Assembly (NCBI GenBank): GCA_038380435.1
Contig: JAWZYU010000001.1
Coordinates: forward strand, 17,464,001-17,528,000
Direction: 5' to 3'
Source: Ryuthela nishihirai
Taxonomy: Eukaryota; Arthropoda; Arachnida; Araneae; Heptathelidae
Length of the DNA: 64,000 nucleotides
This document shows, piece by piece, positions 43,639-55,344 of the stretch. Position 1 is the first letter of the stretch. The number at the start of each line of letters is the position of its first letter. Both the position numbers and the translations under genes were made by a program. The notes beneath the pieces were generated by a model. The model saw only the letters and a list, made by a program, of their open reading frames with translations. It was not told the DNA's origin and did no database searches.

Positions 43639-44877
43639 ATGGCAAAGGCAGCGGACTTAAGTGAGTTTGACAAAGGCCAAATTGTAATGGCCAGACGATT
43701 GGGTCAGAGCATTTCCGAGACGGCAAGGTTTGTGGGGTGCTCACAGTCAGCCATAGTTAATACCTTCAAAAAACGTTCCGAGGAGGGAAAAACCACGAAG
43801 CAAGGTGTGTGCTGACCACGTCTCATCGATGCTAGAGGTGAGCGAAGGCTATCCCATATGGTACGAGCCAACAGAATGTATACTTTGGCACAACTCGCCG
43901 ATAATTTGAATGGTAGTAACGGGAGTAATGTGTCACAACACACAGTACATCGAGCCCTGTTAAAAATGGGGCTGCGTAGCCGCGGGCCGCTCCGAGTGCC
44001 CATGTTAACCTCGGTTCACCGTCGAAAGTGCCTACAGTGGGCACGCGAGCATCAAAACTGGACCTTGAATAATTGGAAGAAGGTCGTCTGCTCCGATGAA
44101 TCTTGCTTCCTGTTTCACCATGTGGATGGCCGTATACGTGTGCGTTGTTTACCTGTGGAAGTGTTGGCACCGTGCGATGAAAACAAGCCGGTGGGGGAAG
44201 TGTAATGCTTTGGGCAACGTTCTGCTGGGAAATCCTGCGTCCAGTCATTCATGCGCAGGAAACTATGACGTCTACCACCTACGTAAACATCATTGCATAC
44301 CAGGTACATCCTTTCAGTGCAACAGTATATCCCTCTAGTAGTAGTGCCTTCATTCAGCAGGATAATGTGGCATGCCACACTGCTCGGATTGTTCGAGAAT
44401 GGTTCGCGAAACATGAGGAAAACTTCCAAGTATTTCCCTGACCTCTAAATTTCCCAGACATTAATCCAATCGAGCATCTGTGATTTGTATTGGAAAAGCA
44501 TATCCGATCTGTGGCCCCGTGTGCGGGAGAGCCATACCCTGTGCACGTTAAAGAACACGCTGGATGGCCTTGACGGGAGGCTGCCATCTGTCTCCCAACA
44601 GCTGTTCCAGTGGGTCCTCTCCCCCAACCTTCTCTGAGCCTACGGGGTCCATGTGACCTGGCCATTTAGCCCATGGTGTGCAAAAAAGTGCCGCTCAGAG
44701 GTAAAACAACCCAACCGATCTGCGGCGGATCAACCACGTAACTTACACGAGTTAAAGGATCTGCTGGTAACGTGTTGGTTCCAGATACCACAAGACACCT
44801 TTAGAAGTCTTGTAGCATCCATGCCTCGCCGGGTAAGAGATGTTTTGGTGGCAAGTGGAGGACCAACGTCATATTAG
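43639..44877 (+). pseudogene. Tc1-like transposase, DD36E spacing, inactivated
   Basis: ATG 43639. The N-terminal part has [20 protein letters not shown] and a helix-turn-helix-type [20 protein letters not shown]. First catalytic Asp in VVCSDESCF (near 44082), second in QQDNVACHTA (near 44359), the Glu in PDINPIEHL (near 44457-44483). I count 36 residues between the second Asp and the Glu, not the usual 34. Damage: TGA at 43813 (the frame continues unchanged beyond), a frameshift near 44190, TGA at two expected Trp positions (FP*P and EHL*F), and a 203-bp SINE1 near the C-terminus. After the SINE the reading resumes and ends at 44877. Confidence 0.88.
44512..44714 (+). mobile_element. SINE1, 5'-truncated, in the DD36E transposon
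   Basis: Starts at tggccccgtgtgcgggagag. 8-bp TSDs ccgatctg at 44504-44511 and 44715-44722. Confidence 0.93.
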
Positions 44878-45187
44878 GCAGGTGGTTATAATGTTTTAGC
44901 TCTTCGGTGTATATCATATTTAAGAACTTTCTAAACAATGTATTGAATTATGAACCCATTTTTTCAATGAAAAAAAATGTATTACAAACGTTAATGTTGT
45001 TGCCATATCACGATATCTCCAGAGATATAAGAAATTACCGATTTGAAAGCAGGGGATGATGCTGTTGCCACATGGCGGAATGAAGTATTAAAGAGTATCT
45101 AGATTAGTGGTTCTCAACCTTTTATGCTTCACGTACCCCTTGGAAATGTGTATGTGATTGGCGTACCCCTTTGCATAGACAGATAAA

Positions 45188-45467
45188 GTTGGGTCGTTTT
45201 ACCTCTGAGCGGCACTTTTTTGCACACCATGGGCTAAATGGCCAGGTCACATGAACCCCGAAGGCTCAGTGAAGGTTGGTTGAGGGGACCCACTGGAACA
45301 GCTGTTGGGAGACAGATGGTAGCCTCCCGTCAAGGCCATCCAGCGTGTTCTTTAACGTGCACAGGGTATGGCTCTCCCGCACACGGGCCACGGCTAAACG
45401 TCCCATCCGACGGACAGAGGTCTTTCCAAGCCCATCGGTGTCCCCTACTGACCGTGGGCAGGGCAGG
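45188..45467 (-). mobile_element. SINE1, truncated unit of a dimer
   Basis: Tail at left (gttgggtcgttttacctctg), body to ccgtgggcagggcaggg, where the next tail starts. Lacks the head. Left TSD tagacagataaa at 45176-45187. Confidence 0.93.
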
Positions 45468-45860
45468 GTTGGGTTGGGTTGTTTTACCTCTGAGCGGCAC
45501 TTTTTTGCACACCATGGGCTAAATGGTAAGGTCACATGAACCCCGAAGGCTCAGAGAAGGTTGGGGGAGGGGACACACTGGAACAGCTATTGGGAGACAG
45601 ATGGTAGCCTCCCGTCAAGGCCATCCAGCGTGTTCTTTAACGTGCACAGGGTATGGCTCTCCCGCACACGCGGCCACGGCTTAACGTCCCATCCGACGGA
45701 TGGCGGCCTTTCTCAAGCCCATCGGTGTCCCCTACTGACCGTGAGCAGGGCGGGGAATTTTGCGGAGATAAATCTCAACGCTGACCCAGCTGGGACTCGA
45801 ACCTGGGAACTACAGATTACGAGCCTGGCGCGCTACAGACTGAGCCACCCGCGCCCCATG
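45468..45860 (-). mobile_element. SINE1, full-length unit of a dimer
   Basis: Complete with head at right (ctgagccacccgcgcccc). The closing TSD tagacagataaa is at 45861-45872. Element order is again full unit first, truncated unit second. Confidence 0.93.
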
Positions 45861-46607
45861 TAGACAGATAAAACTTATATTATAGTATCACTTTGGAAAT
45901 GAAATAAAACATCTATATACATTAAATTTTGTATTCATAAATTACATATATCGATAAACACAAAAAATGACATTTCTACACAACAGTGTTGCCAACTTAG
46001 GGACTTTTTTTTTTTACTAGATCTAGCGACTTTTGAGCTCTCACGGCGTACTAAAAAAAAATTTAACCGCGTACCCCACGTTGAGAACCCCTGATCTATG
46101 ATAAGAAGTATTATTCCTAAAGATTATATCAGAGGTAAATTTATACGTATTTTCATAAAAGGGTAATAGCAGGCCTATTCCAGATTTCTTTGATCTTTGC
46201 ATCATTTTCCTTAATAAAATAGAACGTTTGGTTGATAGACATCTTCAGAATGAATAATGTGGGTTAAGAAGTGATAGGGACTGCATACACAAATTTGTTT
46301 CCTAAGATTCTTAAGAACTATTTACAGTTTCAAAAACCTCCATATGAGACGTTGTCGTATTGACGGTTGTCTCGTGTGAAAAAAGAGGCATACTCTATGC
46401 ACGGAAGAATACAATGTATTATCTCGATGGAGGTTCCATCTGTTTCTAAAAGCTTTACAGTGGATTTTCCAAATCTTATCCAACTCTGCGCCATTAGTGA
46501 CTATTAATTTATGGATTTCATAATATAAAGGTTAGTATATGGTTAAATGTCCATTTAGACCATTGAGTTAAGAATGGCGAAGCTCAGAGGTAAAGCAATG
46601 AATTATA

Positions 46608-46810
46608 AAAAAAAAATACCCCCTCAAGCAGCTGCTTGCCACAGAGGTCTGATAGGAGCCTGTCAGTTTATATGCTACAGTAGATCTGAGAGGATGGCAG
46701 GACCTCAGCAGAAAAACGACACACACATCCATGCCTAATCTGGGGCTCGAACCCAGGTCCCTTAGATCAGTAGCCAAGCGTGCTAACCACTCGGCCACGG
46801 GACGGCGATT
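46608..46810 (-). mobile_element. SINE2, full length
   Basis: Perfect 12-bp TSDs caatgaattata from 46596 and from 46811. Head at right with inverted B box gctcgaaccc and A box (gctaaccactcggcca). The family's TTTTT reads as aaaaa near 46710. Confidence 0.95.
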
Positions 46811-47055
46811 CAATGAATTATATATATAAATAGAGAGGCGTGAAACTGAACCCTTGAAATTAGAATGGGAGCGACAATCGATCGATATATGCACATCAAC
46901 CAATCAATAGTAAATGACCGAAATTTTCTAAACTCTTGCAATTTTCAATAATGTTTGCTGTGCATCGTACGAATTTCATTCAACCAACAGTGCTATAACT
47001 CTTATTAGACTCAAAGATGTCCACCGAACCCATTTGAAAAAATATTGATCTATAA

Positions 47056-47304
47056 AAGTGGTTCCCAACCACTTTTATACTTTCCGAAAGTCGAAGGGTT
47101 TATTGTTGCTGCTTTTTTTTTTTTCAGACGGAAGCGAAAGCAAGATAAGATCTTTTTGGACTGAACGCGACCTTTTATTTTTGCAACGCACTCTTTTTTT
47201 ATGCAACGCTAAGTTAATCTATGAAATATTCAATACTCTATTTAATCTATTCGACAGAAAAACGCTACTACAAACTTCTAAAACGCCCCCGTTGGGAACC
47301 ACTG
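47056..47304. mobile_element. hAT-type MITE, 249 bp
   Basis: Ends aagtggttcccaacc and (inverted) cagtggttcccaacg. 8-bp TSDs atctataa (47048-47055) and atctatac (47305-47312), one mismatch. An 85-codon ORF spans it by chance. Confidence 0.88.
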
Positions 47305-47312
47305 ATCTATAC

Positions 47313-48854
47313 TAATAAGATTATCGAAATTTCATGTCTTTCCAGTTTCACTCTGATGTCAAAGTCTTGTTCGACACTTGGGTATTGCTGTTAATACAAC
47401 TTTATTGCAATGTCGGAAAAGTTTAATCTGCAGTTCAAAACCTGATCGTTAATTCTGAAAGGCGAATCATTTATATTTGAGAGAGAAACCCCTTATCTGA
47501 AATCAAATTCTTTTCCTCTTTCTTCTTCTGTGCCTAGCTTGGCTCTTCTGGGATCTTCCCTTCGTCCTTATTCTCAATCGAAATCTCTTCCTATGAACGA
47601 ACAAATTCACCGCCAAGAAAGAAGGTGAAATTCAAGTTTTCCCCAAGTTCGAGAAACTCCAAAGGTTACGTCGTAGCTTTGTATCAGTATCGATCTTTGT
47701 CAAGACTCTGGCCAAAGATCGATATAATCTCCTGAATTTAATTCTGTTACCGAATCTTTTTTACTTTTATTTTTTTCCCCTTTTCATCTTACCTGTTCCC
47801 ATGCTAGTTCCCCGAGCCTTTCACTCCCATAACTCCGATCGGTGAAGTCTAGCTCCAGTTTATTTGTTTGTTTGTTGTTTTCTTTGGTAGCAACAGAATA
47901 TTGATTCTCGCGCCACCGTTCCTGTTCCTTATTTTCCGACGAAATTAAATTCCATTTCGTTTCGCTTGATGCAAAACTCGACGAATGCGGAATAGCTCAC
48001 AGGCATAACAACAACGAAAAAAAAGGAGTAATAATAATAACGCACTAAATGGATACGAGACTGAAATGAATTCGCGGATATACGTACGAGTATTGACTCC
48101 AGTCTCTTCAGTTGCATACTTTTCTATTTTGATTCCCCTAATTGCTTTCTCTTCGCACTTGCAACTAAAACCAGCTGATATTGAAGAGAGGAGAAAAAGA
48201 ATTAAATATTCTTGGCTTCTGTTTTGTCTTCTAATATGCAAACAACTGAAACTTATTTTCCTATCTCGTGCACAATTATGTTCCTAATATAGCTCTGGGT
48301 AATCTCATATTATTGCTCATAAAGCTAATTGAAGAGATGATAACCTTTCAAAAATTCACTCCTTTTTTCTTACCTTCTGCAATTAATTATTGACCATAAA
48401 AAGGTAATCCAAAGAGTTAATCTACATTTCTTTAATTCATTCATCGAGCAATGTATTTAGAATATAACTGTACAGGTTTTACTTCCCAGCTTTGTAAAAA
48501 TGGTCCGTCTCGATTATTTGTAGAAGCAATTATTTTCAAGATCTACAAAAGTTTCTAGATAACAGTTCGTATCATTTTTGCTAATTGAATTAGAATATGC
48601 AATCGTTCTGCAATAACATAACTCGTTTATTGATTTCCACTGTTGGCTGAATATTTGTTTAAATGTTAGTATCTTGTTTCCTACATTATCGGTAGCAAAA
48701 CTCCAGAAATTAGCAAAGATTTATATCATACAAAAAGTGATAAAACAGAACTCTGTGTTGCTTGTTTTGTGAATAAAATCGTTCGTATTAATGTTTATGG
48801 AATTACTTGGTAATACAAAAATCGTTTTCTGATTGTTTGCACTAAAGTAATTCT
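47313..48854. other. Unassigned stretch, no recognised repeat
   Basis: The longest part of the window without an identified element. Overlapping short ORFs near 47930-48290 on both strands show no motif. It could hold regulatory DNA, but I see nothing specific. Confidence 0.5.
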
Positions 48855-48867
48855 GTTTGTGGGTAGA

Positions 48868-49257
48868 GTTGTTTGGGTTGTTTTACCTCTGAGCGTCACT
48901 TTTTTGCACACCATGGGCTAAATGGCCAGGTCACATGGACCCCGAAGGTTCAGAGAAGGTTGGGAGAGGGGACCCACTGGAACAGCTGTTGGGAGACAGA
49001 TGGTAGCCTCTCGTCAAGGCCATCCAGCGTGTTCTTTAACGTGCACAGGGTATGGCTCTCCCGCACACGGGGCCACGGTTTGACGTCCCATCCGACGGAC
49101 GGCGGCCTTTCCAAGCCCATCGGTGTCCCCTACTGACCGTGGGCAGGGGGCGCGGAATTTTGCGGAGATAAATCTCAACGCTGACCCAGCTGGGATTCGA
49201 ACCTGGGAACTACAGATTACGAGCTTGGCGCGCTACCGACTGAGCCACCCCCGCCCC
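48868..49257 (-). mobile_element. SINE1, full length
   Basis: 13-bp perfect TSDs gtttgtgggtaga at 48855-48867 and 49258-49270. Head at right with intact A box and a one-base B-box variant (ggattcgaacc). Confidence 0.96.
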
Positions 49258-49270
49258 GTTTGTGGGTAGA

Positions 49271-49943
49271 AATAATATTGAAAGTTCTGTTTAATGAAAT
49301 GATAATTGATGTTTTTATTAATATTTTATCTTACATTTTCATCTCACTTCTTCTGCAGAAAGATGGTTTTGCTATTTTGAGAGACAAACAAGAAGTTAAC
49401 ACGAAATTTCCCTTTTCTTTTTTGACATCACGACGCAAAATATAGAGAGTAACCAATAAACTCCATCAGATCGTTTCTATTTCTTCAGATAACGTATAAA
49501 TTTATATTACTGCTTTCAGATTAATTGAAGAGAGGGGTAACTTTTAGAAAATTGGTTATTTTTTGTATTCTTTTCTGTATTTAATTATCGAATAGAAAAA
49601 GCAAATCGAAAACACGACAACAACACACCCGCTGGCTTAGCAGGCAAGCATGTTAATCATTTCTCCAGAATGGTGGTATATTTTTCAAATTATTTAAAAA
49701 ACAACTCTTCAGCATGTCTTATTTTATTTGCAAGTGCAAACATAAAGCAGTTGCAAGAAAAAAAAAAGAGACAGTAAGCAACTAAAGAGAAAATTTCGTA
49801 TAATTGTTATTCAGTGATTTCCTTTTAATACGCCAGCCAATCATACCGGTCACCATAGAAATATTTAGAATATTTCTTTATGAGCTATATAGTTAAACAA
49901 CATGAGACCATAGTTAATATACGATGAGTATATCTAGTATGCC
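49271..49943. other. AT-rich stretch, nothing recognised
   Basis: No ORF over 61 codons and no repeat ends seen. Confidence 0.5.
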
Positions 49944-50330
49944 TGGGTTGGGTTGTTTTGCCTCTGAGCGGCACATTTTTGCACACCATGGGCTAAATGG
50001 CCAGGTCACATGGACCCCGAAGGCTCAGAGAAGGTTGGGGGAGGGGACCCACTGGAACAGCTGTTGGGAAACAGATGGTAGCCTCCCGTCAAGGCCATCC
50101 AGCGTGTTCTTTAACGTGCATAGGGTATGGCTCTCCCGCACACGGGGCCACGGCTTAACCTCCCATCCGACGGACGGCGGCCTTTCCAAGCCCATCGGTG
50201 TCCCCTACTGACCGTGGGCAGGGCGTGGAATTTTGCGGAGATAAATCTCAACGCTGACCCAGCTGGGACTCGAACCTGGGAACTACAGATTACGAGTCTG
50301 GCGCGCTACCGACTGAGCCACCCTCGCCCC
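49944..50330 (-). mobile_element. SINE1, full length, no visible TSD
   Basis: Complete sequence with both Pol III boxes. The flanks (tagtatgcct / tctcctcaag) do not match, unlike most copies. Either a flank was lost or it arrived by recombination. Confidence 0.94.
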
Positions 50331-50679
50331 TCTCCTCAAGAGGTGCTCAACTAGTTGTCTTCAGTAATCAATAAACAAACACGATAAAAAAAATTAAATC
50401 TGCATTCATGAGTTTTCATGTTTATATCATAACCCGAGAGTATGTAAACATTCCCAAGTGTAGAAAACTCTAGTGTTCCGAAATTTGCAGTTGCTAATTG
50501 GCATAAGATATTTATTAGGATCAGTGATCCCTACTTGGCTAACTCCAAAGGGGCAAACATTTCGCTGTAATTACATCTCATTGTCCATTTATAATATCCA
50601 TCCAAGTGTTCCGTACAAATGATGGGCTATTGCGATGACATTTTTAAGTTGTCAGAAATTCTTATTTTCATCCAAATGA

Positions 50680-51066
50680 GGGACGGGGGTGGCTCAGTCG
50701 GTAGCGCGCCAGGCTCGTAATCTGTAGTTCACAGGTTCGAGTCCCAACTGGGTCAGCGTTGAGATTTATCTCCGCAAAATTCCCCGCCCTGCCCACGGTC
50801 AGTAGGGGACACCGATGGGCTTGGAAAGGCCGCCGTCCGTCGGATGGGACGTTAAGCCGTGCCCCCGTGTTCGGGAGAGCCATAGCCTGTGCACGTTAAA
50901 GAACACGCTGGATGGCCTTGACGGGAGACTACCATCTGTCTCCCAACATCTGTTCCAGTGGGTACCCTCTCCCAACCTTCTCTGAGCCTTCGGGGTCCAT
51001 GTGACCTGGCCATTTAGCCCATGGTGTGCAAAAAAGTGCCGCTCAGAGGTAAAACAACTCAACAAC
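50680..51066 (+). mobile_element. SINE1, full length
   Basis: 12-bp TSDs tcatccaaatga at 50668-50679 and 51067-51078. Head begins gggacgggggtggctcag. Confidence 0.96.
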
Positions 51067-51078
51067 TCATCCAAATGA

Positions 51079-51523
51079 AGCATGATCCCAACATCCTTTG
51101 TCAATATATCAAGTGCTCTAAGCACTGAGAAAACCGGAAACCGGCATCCAATCTAATTATTGCTAACAGCGGCTGTGAAGCAAAGGATATGGTTGACCGT
51201 GACTTAACATATCATTATGATATCAATCTTAAGCTCTGGACATGAACCTGTTGTCAGAGCAATATCCCACCCCCTATGCAATATTATGAATCAAAAATGT
51301 GAAATAATCTTTAACAATAATTTTGAAATGTGATATTTTGATACAAAGTAGTGATTTTCCTTTTTTTTTCAAAGAATTGCAGCATGTTTGGTATTGATCG
51401 ATGCATCATGTATATATTTGATATGAGATTTATACATATGGGAAAATATGGCACACACTCAGTGGTTTCTGGGATAAAAGAATCATATTTAGATTAATTC
51501 TGCTAGCCAGTGAAGTGCTGAAC
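51079..51523. other. Unassigned stretch
   Basis: AT-rich, nothing recognised. Confidence 0.5.
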
Positions 51524-51535
51524 CCTCTCTCGTTT

Positions 51536-51919
51536 GGGGCGGGGTGGCTCAGTCGGTAGCGCGCCAGGCTCGTAATCTGTAGTTCCCAGTTCGAGTCCCA
51601 GCTGGGTCAGCGTTGAGATTTATCTCCGCAAAATTCCCCGCCCTGCCCACGGTCAGTAGGGGACACCAATGGGCTTGGAAAGGCCGCCGTCCGTCGGATG
51701 GGACGTTAAGCCGTGGACTCGTGTGCGGGACAGCCATACCCTGTGCACGTTAAAGAACACACTGGATGGGCTTGATGGGAGGCTACCATCTGTCTCCCAA
51801 CAGCTGTTCCAGTGGGTCCCCTCCCCCAACCTTCTCTGAGCCTTCGGGGTCCATGTGACCTGGCCATTTATCCCATGGTGTGCAAAAAAGCGCCGCTCAG
51901 AGGTAAAACAACCCAACAA
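51536..51919 (+). mobile_element. SINE1, full length
   Basis: 12-bp TSDs cctctctcgttt at 51524-51535 and 51920-51931. One base is missing in the B box (ccagttcgagtcc), which may weaken Pol III transcription. Confidence 0.95.
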
Positions 51920-51931
51920 CCTCTCTCGTTT

Positions 51932-52712
51932 AAGCCTCCAGAACTAACGCATGTGCACACGAGGCCATAAAGCGGCGACCTCTGACGGGAAGAAGCAATA
52001 AAATCGTTAAATAGCAACCAACGGAAGAGGTGACAAGACGAGCAAAGAAAGAAAGAAAGAAAGAAAGGAGATAAGGAGAAATTTTTACACGGTAGTCAAA
52101 AACTTAGTTCCTACTTAGTTCTTGTGCAACGAAAGTGAACTCTTTGCTGCATCGACGAGAGACGCATGTGGGCAATGATGGACAAGGCCCAAACGGCCGT
52201 AACCGGTGAAGCAGAGAGCCCAGTGCAAAGCACTTGCCTAAGCGAGAAGAAGAGTGGAACATCCCGTATCGATGGTTCCGCGAACTGAAAGGTGTAAACT
52301 CACAAAGGTAATACTTCTGTAAAGAAAGAGGAAGTTTCTATAATCAAAAGTTCTGTCGCTTTTCTTTTGAGGGAAAAAGTCCACGATTCCAACATAAAAC
52401 TTTCCCTAATCAGCGATAACACAAACAGACTCAAGAGATCGGATCGCAGTCATCGAAAAAAATATTTAACTCGGTGATGAAGCTCCTGTTTGCCTGAATG
52501 GGGAATAACCTTTGCATTTGATTCAAAAGATCAGTGTACGTTAGTGAAAAACGATTGAAAATTTCCTCTTAATCTCGTAAGCAAAAATCCTTTATAACTG
52601 TGGGAGATATTAATGTTAAAAGTACGATTTGCGGTTTATAATTAGAAATATTTAATATTTGTATTTGGAAATATTTGTTTTACTTCCTATGGGATAGATT
52701 AAAATAAAAAAG
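51932..52712. other. Unassigned stretch with a short GAAA microsatellite
   Basis: (GAAA)n at about 52046-52067. The segment 52130-52300 is somewhat GC-richer, without a motif or ORF I can name. Confidence 0.45.
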
Positions 52713-53097
52713 TGGGTTGGGTTGGTTTGTTTTACCACTGAGCGGCGCTTTTTTTTGCATACCACGGTCTAAATAGCCAGGTCACATGGACTCCGAAGGC
52801 TCAGAGAAGATTAGGGTAGGGGACCCACTGGAACCGCTGTTGGGAGACAGATGGTAGCCTCCCGTCAAGGTCATCCAGCGTGTTCTTTAACGTGCACAAG
52901 GTATGGCTCTCCCGCACATGGGGCCACGGCTTAACGTCCCATCCGACGGACGGCGGCCTTTCAAAGCCCATCAGTGTCCCCTACTGACCGTGGGCAGGGC
53001 GGGGAATTTTGCGGAGATAAATCTCAATGCTGACCCAGCTGGGACTCGAACCTGGGAACTACAGATTACGAGCCTAGCGCGCTCCCCCCCCCCCCCC
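52713..53097 (-). mobile_element. SINE1, A-box end replaced by a C-run
   Basis: Body and B box present. The head stops at gcgcgct followed by 14-15 C's (53084-53097), so box A is lost. Flanking A-rich sequence could be a short TSD (aaaaaagt / aaaaagt) but this is weak. Confidence 0.9.
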
Positions 53098-53339
53098 AAA
53101 AAAAAGAAAAAGTACCCCTTTATCAGTATAGTTCAAATGACGGGTCGTACCATTTCTGTTTCTGCCCGACATTGCTAATTTGTTTTTTTTTTTTGTAAAA
53201 TAGATACGTGATTTACTTTAATATCTAACATCTGAGTCAGAAAGATAAAACTGTATCAGGAGTATTTGTAAAGGCTGTTTTCTTAAGCTGCAAGTCTATT
53301 CGCGCCTTACAAGACTCTCCTCTTCTTTCTCCCCAAAGT

Positions 53340-53600
53340 ATCCCCATCCATTCATTGATGCGCTGTGACTTGCGTGCACCGAAAGACACGAGAAGCTACG
53401 AGACCGAGTCGAAAATGTCTCCTCTGGCATTGAGAGGAGGACGGGCTGGGGCTAAGTGGCAGCTCCGTGCCAAGCACGCCACCGCTAATCACATGCGGTA
53501 TTTATGTTTAATAACAGCCAAGTGTCAGGCCGACCTGCGCCGCAGTCGACATTAATCACGGGGGCACCTTTCTCTCTGGTAACGACGGAGAAACACTTGG
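53340..53600. promoter_or_regulatory. GC-balanced unique island with homeodomain-type words
   Basis: No repeat similarity. Holds gctaatcacatgcgg, tttatgtttaataa (HOX/FOX-like) and attaatcac within about 80 bp. ORFs of 66 and 62 codons on opposite strands have no motif. Candidate enhancer. Confidence 0.28.
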
Positions 53601-54166
53601 CTGCATAGACCAAAGGGAGGGGGGACCGGAGGAAGAGGAGGTGGCACTTCTTCCGCCTTGCTGGAGATACGATCTTGCGTTCTTATCCAGGACTTGGTAA
53701 GGTCGCAACTCTGACAGGTTGGTAATTAAGATTCTACGAAGCAAAGAGCGGCGGGGGAAAAAAAGAAGGTGAACGTCTCTTGAACTTTGTCAACAGCTGG
53801 GAGAGAATGTGGCGAACAAGAGATTTGAGGAATTTTTTAGAAAATCACTTCGGAATGTTTCCTTAATAACTGATGAATTCACACTTATCGCTCATGGTAT
53901 TTATTATAGCTACAATAAGCACCTTGCTGAAATGGATTACAGATTGAATTACTTTTAATCATATAGCAGCGGTAAAAGCCAAACAAATGCTCTGCAATAA
54001 AAAGCTTTTTCTCTTCTTGAGAGCGATCTTTAATTTTTGAAACTAATATCCGATAAGTTTTTATTAAAAGGAAGCCAATAAGTATTAGTATTTAAATTAC
54101 TTTAACGCGATACAGTGTTCTACGCACACTTTGGAATAGTTCTCAAATATTTTCTGTAAATTCCTT
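53601..54166. other. Unassigned stretch
   Basis: Becomes AT-rich towards the piggyBac-like element. Nothing recognised. Confidence 0.45.
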
Positions 54167-54170
54167 TTAA

Positions 54171-54699
54171 CCCTTTCAGGACCATAAGGTTTCTAAGAGT
54201 AAATATTAGTATGTAACTGTTTATTTTAATTTGTTTAGACGTAAAATAAATAAAAATCATAAGAAAAATACATAACAATGTGTAGTTTTTTTTGGAATTT
54301 TATGGGAAATATTTTTCCCAATGGACTATAAAGGTAACACAAATTATAGTTAGGCTTATTATGCAATGTCTTTTATTTATTGGTTTATTATAACAAAATG
54401 TTAACTAAAATAATACAAAATTATGAAATAAAATTACTATACAAAATGATGTGCTAATTATGATATTCTGCGAAGCAATTTCTTTTGGTAGTAAGGCAAA
54501 GATGGACATTGCACATAGTACATATATTATGCGTCCTGACAGTTCTGTTTTTGTTTTCTAAACGTTCCCGTTTACGTAATTGCGTTCGGCATACGTTCTA
54601 TTTTGACATTCTGTATAAAAAATGCAGATAAGGTTATAATTAAATACGACAATCACCAATTTTATAATGGGAAAAATGTTTCCCTTGGTCGTGAAAGGG
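54171..54699. mobile_element. piggyBac-like MITE, copy 1
   Basis: Ends ccctttcaggaccataagg and (inverted) ccctttcacgaccaaggg. Left TTAA at 54167-54170. The right flank is ttta, a mutated TTAA. No transposase. Confidence 0.85.
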
Positions 54700-54949
54700 T
54701 TTAGCCCACCCACACTGTTCATTCCCAAGTTGCTCAATAAAAAAAGTTTGTTTTTTAAGCACATTTATTCCAAGAAACAAAACAAGAACTAAAAATAAAC
54801 TGACGCTTCTGTTATTATTGCAAAACTTGAGATCACTTTCTGGATTATAACAGTCATCCTAACAGTCATCTCGTAGGTCTCTTTTTCCTACTCAACTATG
54901 AACCTTTGAAGTCCTTGTGACTTGACCAGGAATGTATTTAGGGGGAGGG

Positions 54950-55332
54950 TTGGGTTGTTTTACCTCTGAGCGGCACTTTTTTGCACATCGTGGGCTAAAT
55001 GGCCAGACCACAAGGACCCCGAAGGCTCAGAGAAGGTTGGGGGAGGGGACCCACTGGAACAGCTGTTGGGAGACAGATGGTAGCCTCCCGTAAAGGCCAT
55101 CCAGCGTGTTCTTTAACGTGCACAGGGTATGTCTCTCCCGCACACGGTGCCACGGCTTAACGTCCCATCCGATGGACGGCGGCCTTTCCAAGCCCTTCGG
55201 TGTCCCTTACTGACCGTGGGCAGGGCGGGGAATTTTGCGGAGATAAATCTCAACGCTGACCAAGCTGGGACTCGAACGTGGGAACTACAGATTATGAGCC
55301 TGGCGCGCTACCGACTGAGCCACCCCCGCCCC
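54950..55332 (-). mobile_element. SINE1, full length
   Basis: 12-bp TSDs ttagggggaggg at 54938-54949 and 55333-55344. Head at right. One B-box change (actcgaacg). Confidence 0.96.
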
Positions 55333-55344
55333 TTAGGGGGAGGG

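Larger units (their letters stand above)
43482..44909 (+). mobile_element. Tc1/mariner transposon (DD36E type) with a SINE1 insert
   Basis: Inverted ends cgctgaagagccaaaacatt atgacc and (inverted) caccgaagagctaaaacatt ataacc. TA on both sides (43480-43481 and 44910-44911). 1428 bp including the SINE1 at 44512-44714. Transposase in the same orientation. Confidence 0.93.
45105..46093. mobile_element. hAT-type non-autonomous element, likely parent of the 128-bp satellite
   Basis: Left end tagtggttctcaacctttta tgcttcacgtaccccttgg, right end (inverted) caggggttctcaacgtgggg tacgcgg. An imperfect 8-bp TSD is possible (atctagat / atctatga). Interior AT-rich, no transposase. Interrupted by a dimeric SINE1 at 45188-45860. 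The left 130 bp, read across the SINE, correspond word for word to one satellite unit. Confidence 0.8.
42195..46345 (+). mobile_element. Ancient RTE-type LINE remnants split by later insertions
   Basis: Diverged pieces in the same order as the 28.7-kb copy: 42199-42436 and 42833-43190 (cf. 30090-30690), 43400-43480 (cf. 30715-30770, agataaagattctgtcatta), 44912-45104 (cf. 30783-30960, tctaaacaatgt) and 46094-46345 (cf. 31005-31265, gtttggttgatagacatctt cagaatgaataatgtgg). Between them lie SINE1 (42437), Tc1 DD36E (43482) and hAT (45105). Many stops, so not coding. A further segment of about 200 bp (43192-43390) is foreign and unassigned. Confidence 0.75.

Noticed and set aside
48873..49136. 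Recurrent 87-residue antisense ORF of SINE1 (HFFAHHGLNGQVTWTPKAQRRL type) as a conserved protein gene
   Set aside because: It appears wherever SINE1 is intact because the copies share ancestry. It runs antisense to the Pol III unit, often lacks an ATG, and is broken wherever the SINE is diverged.
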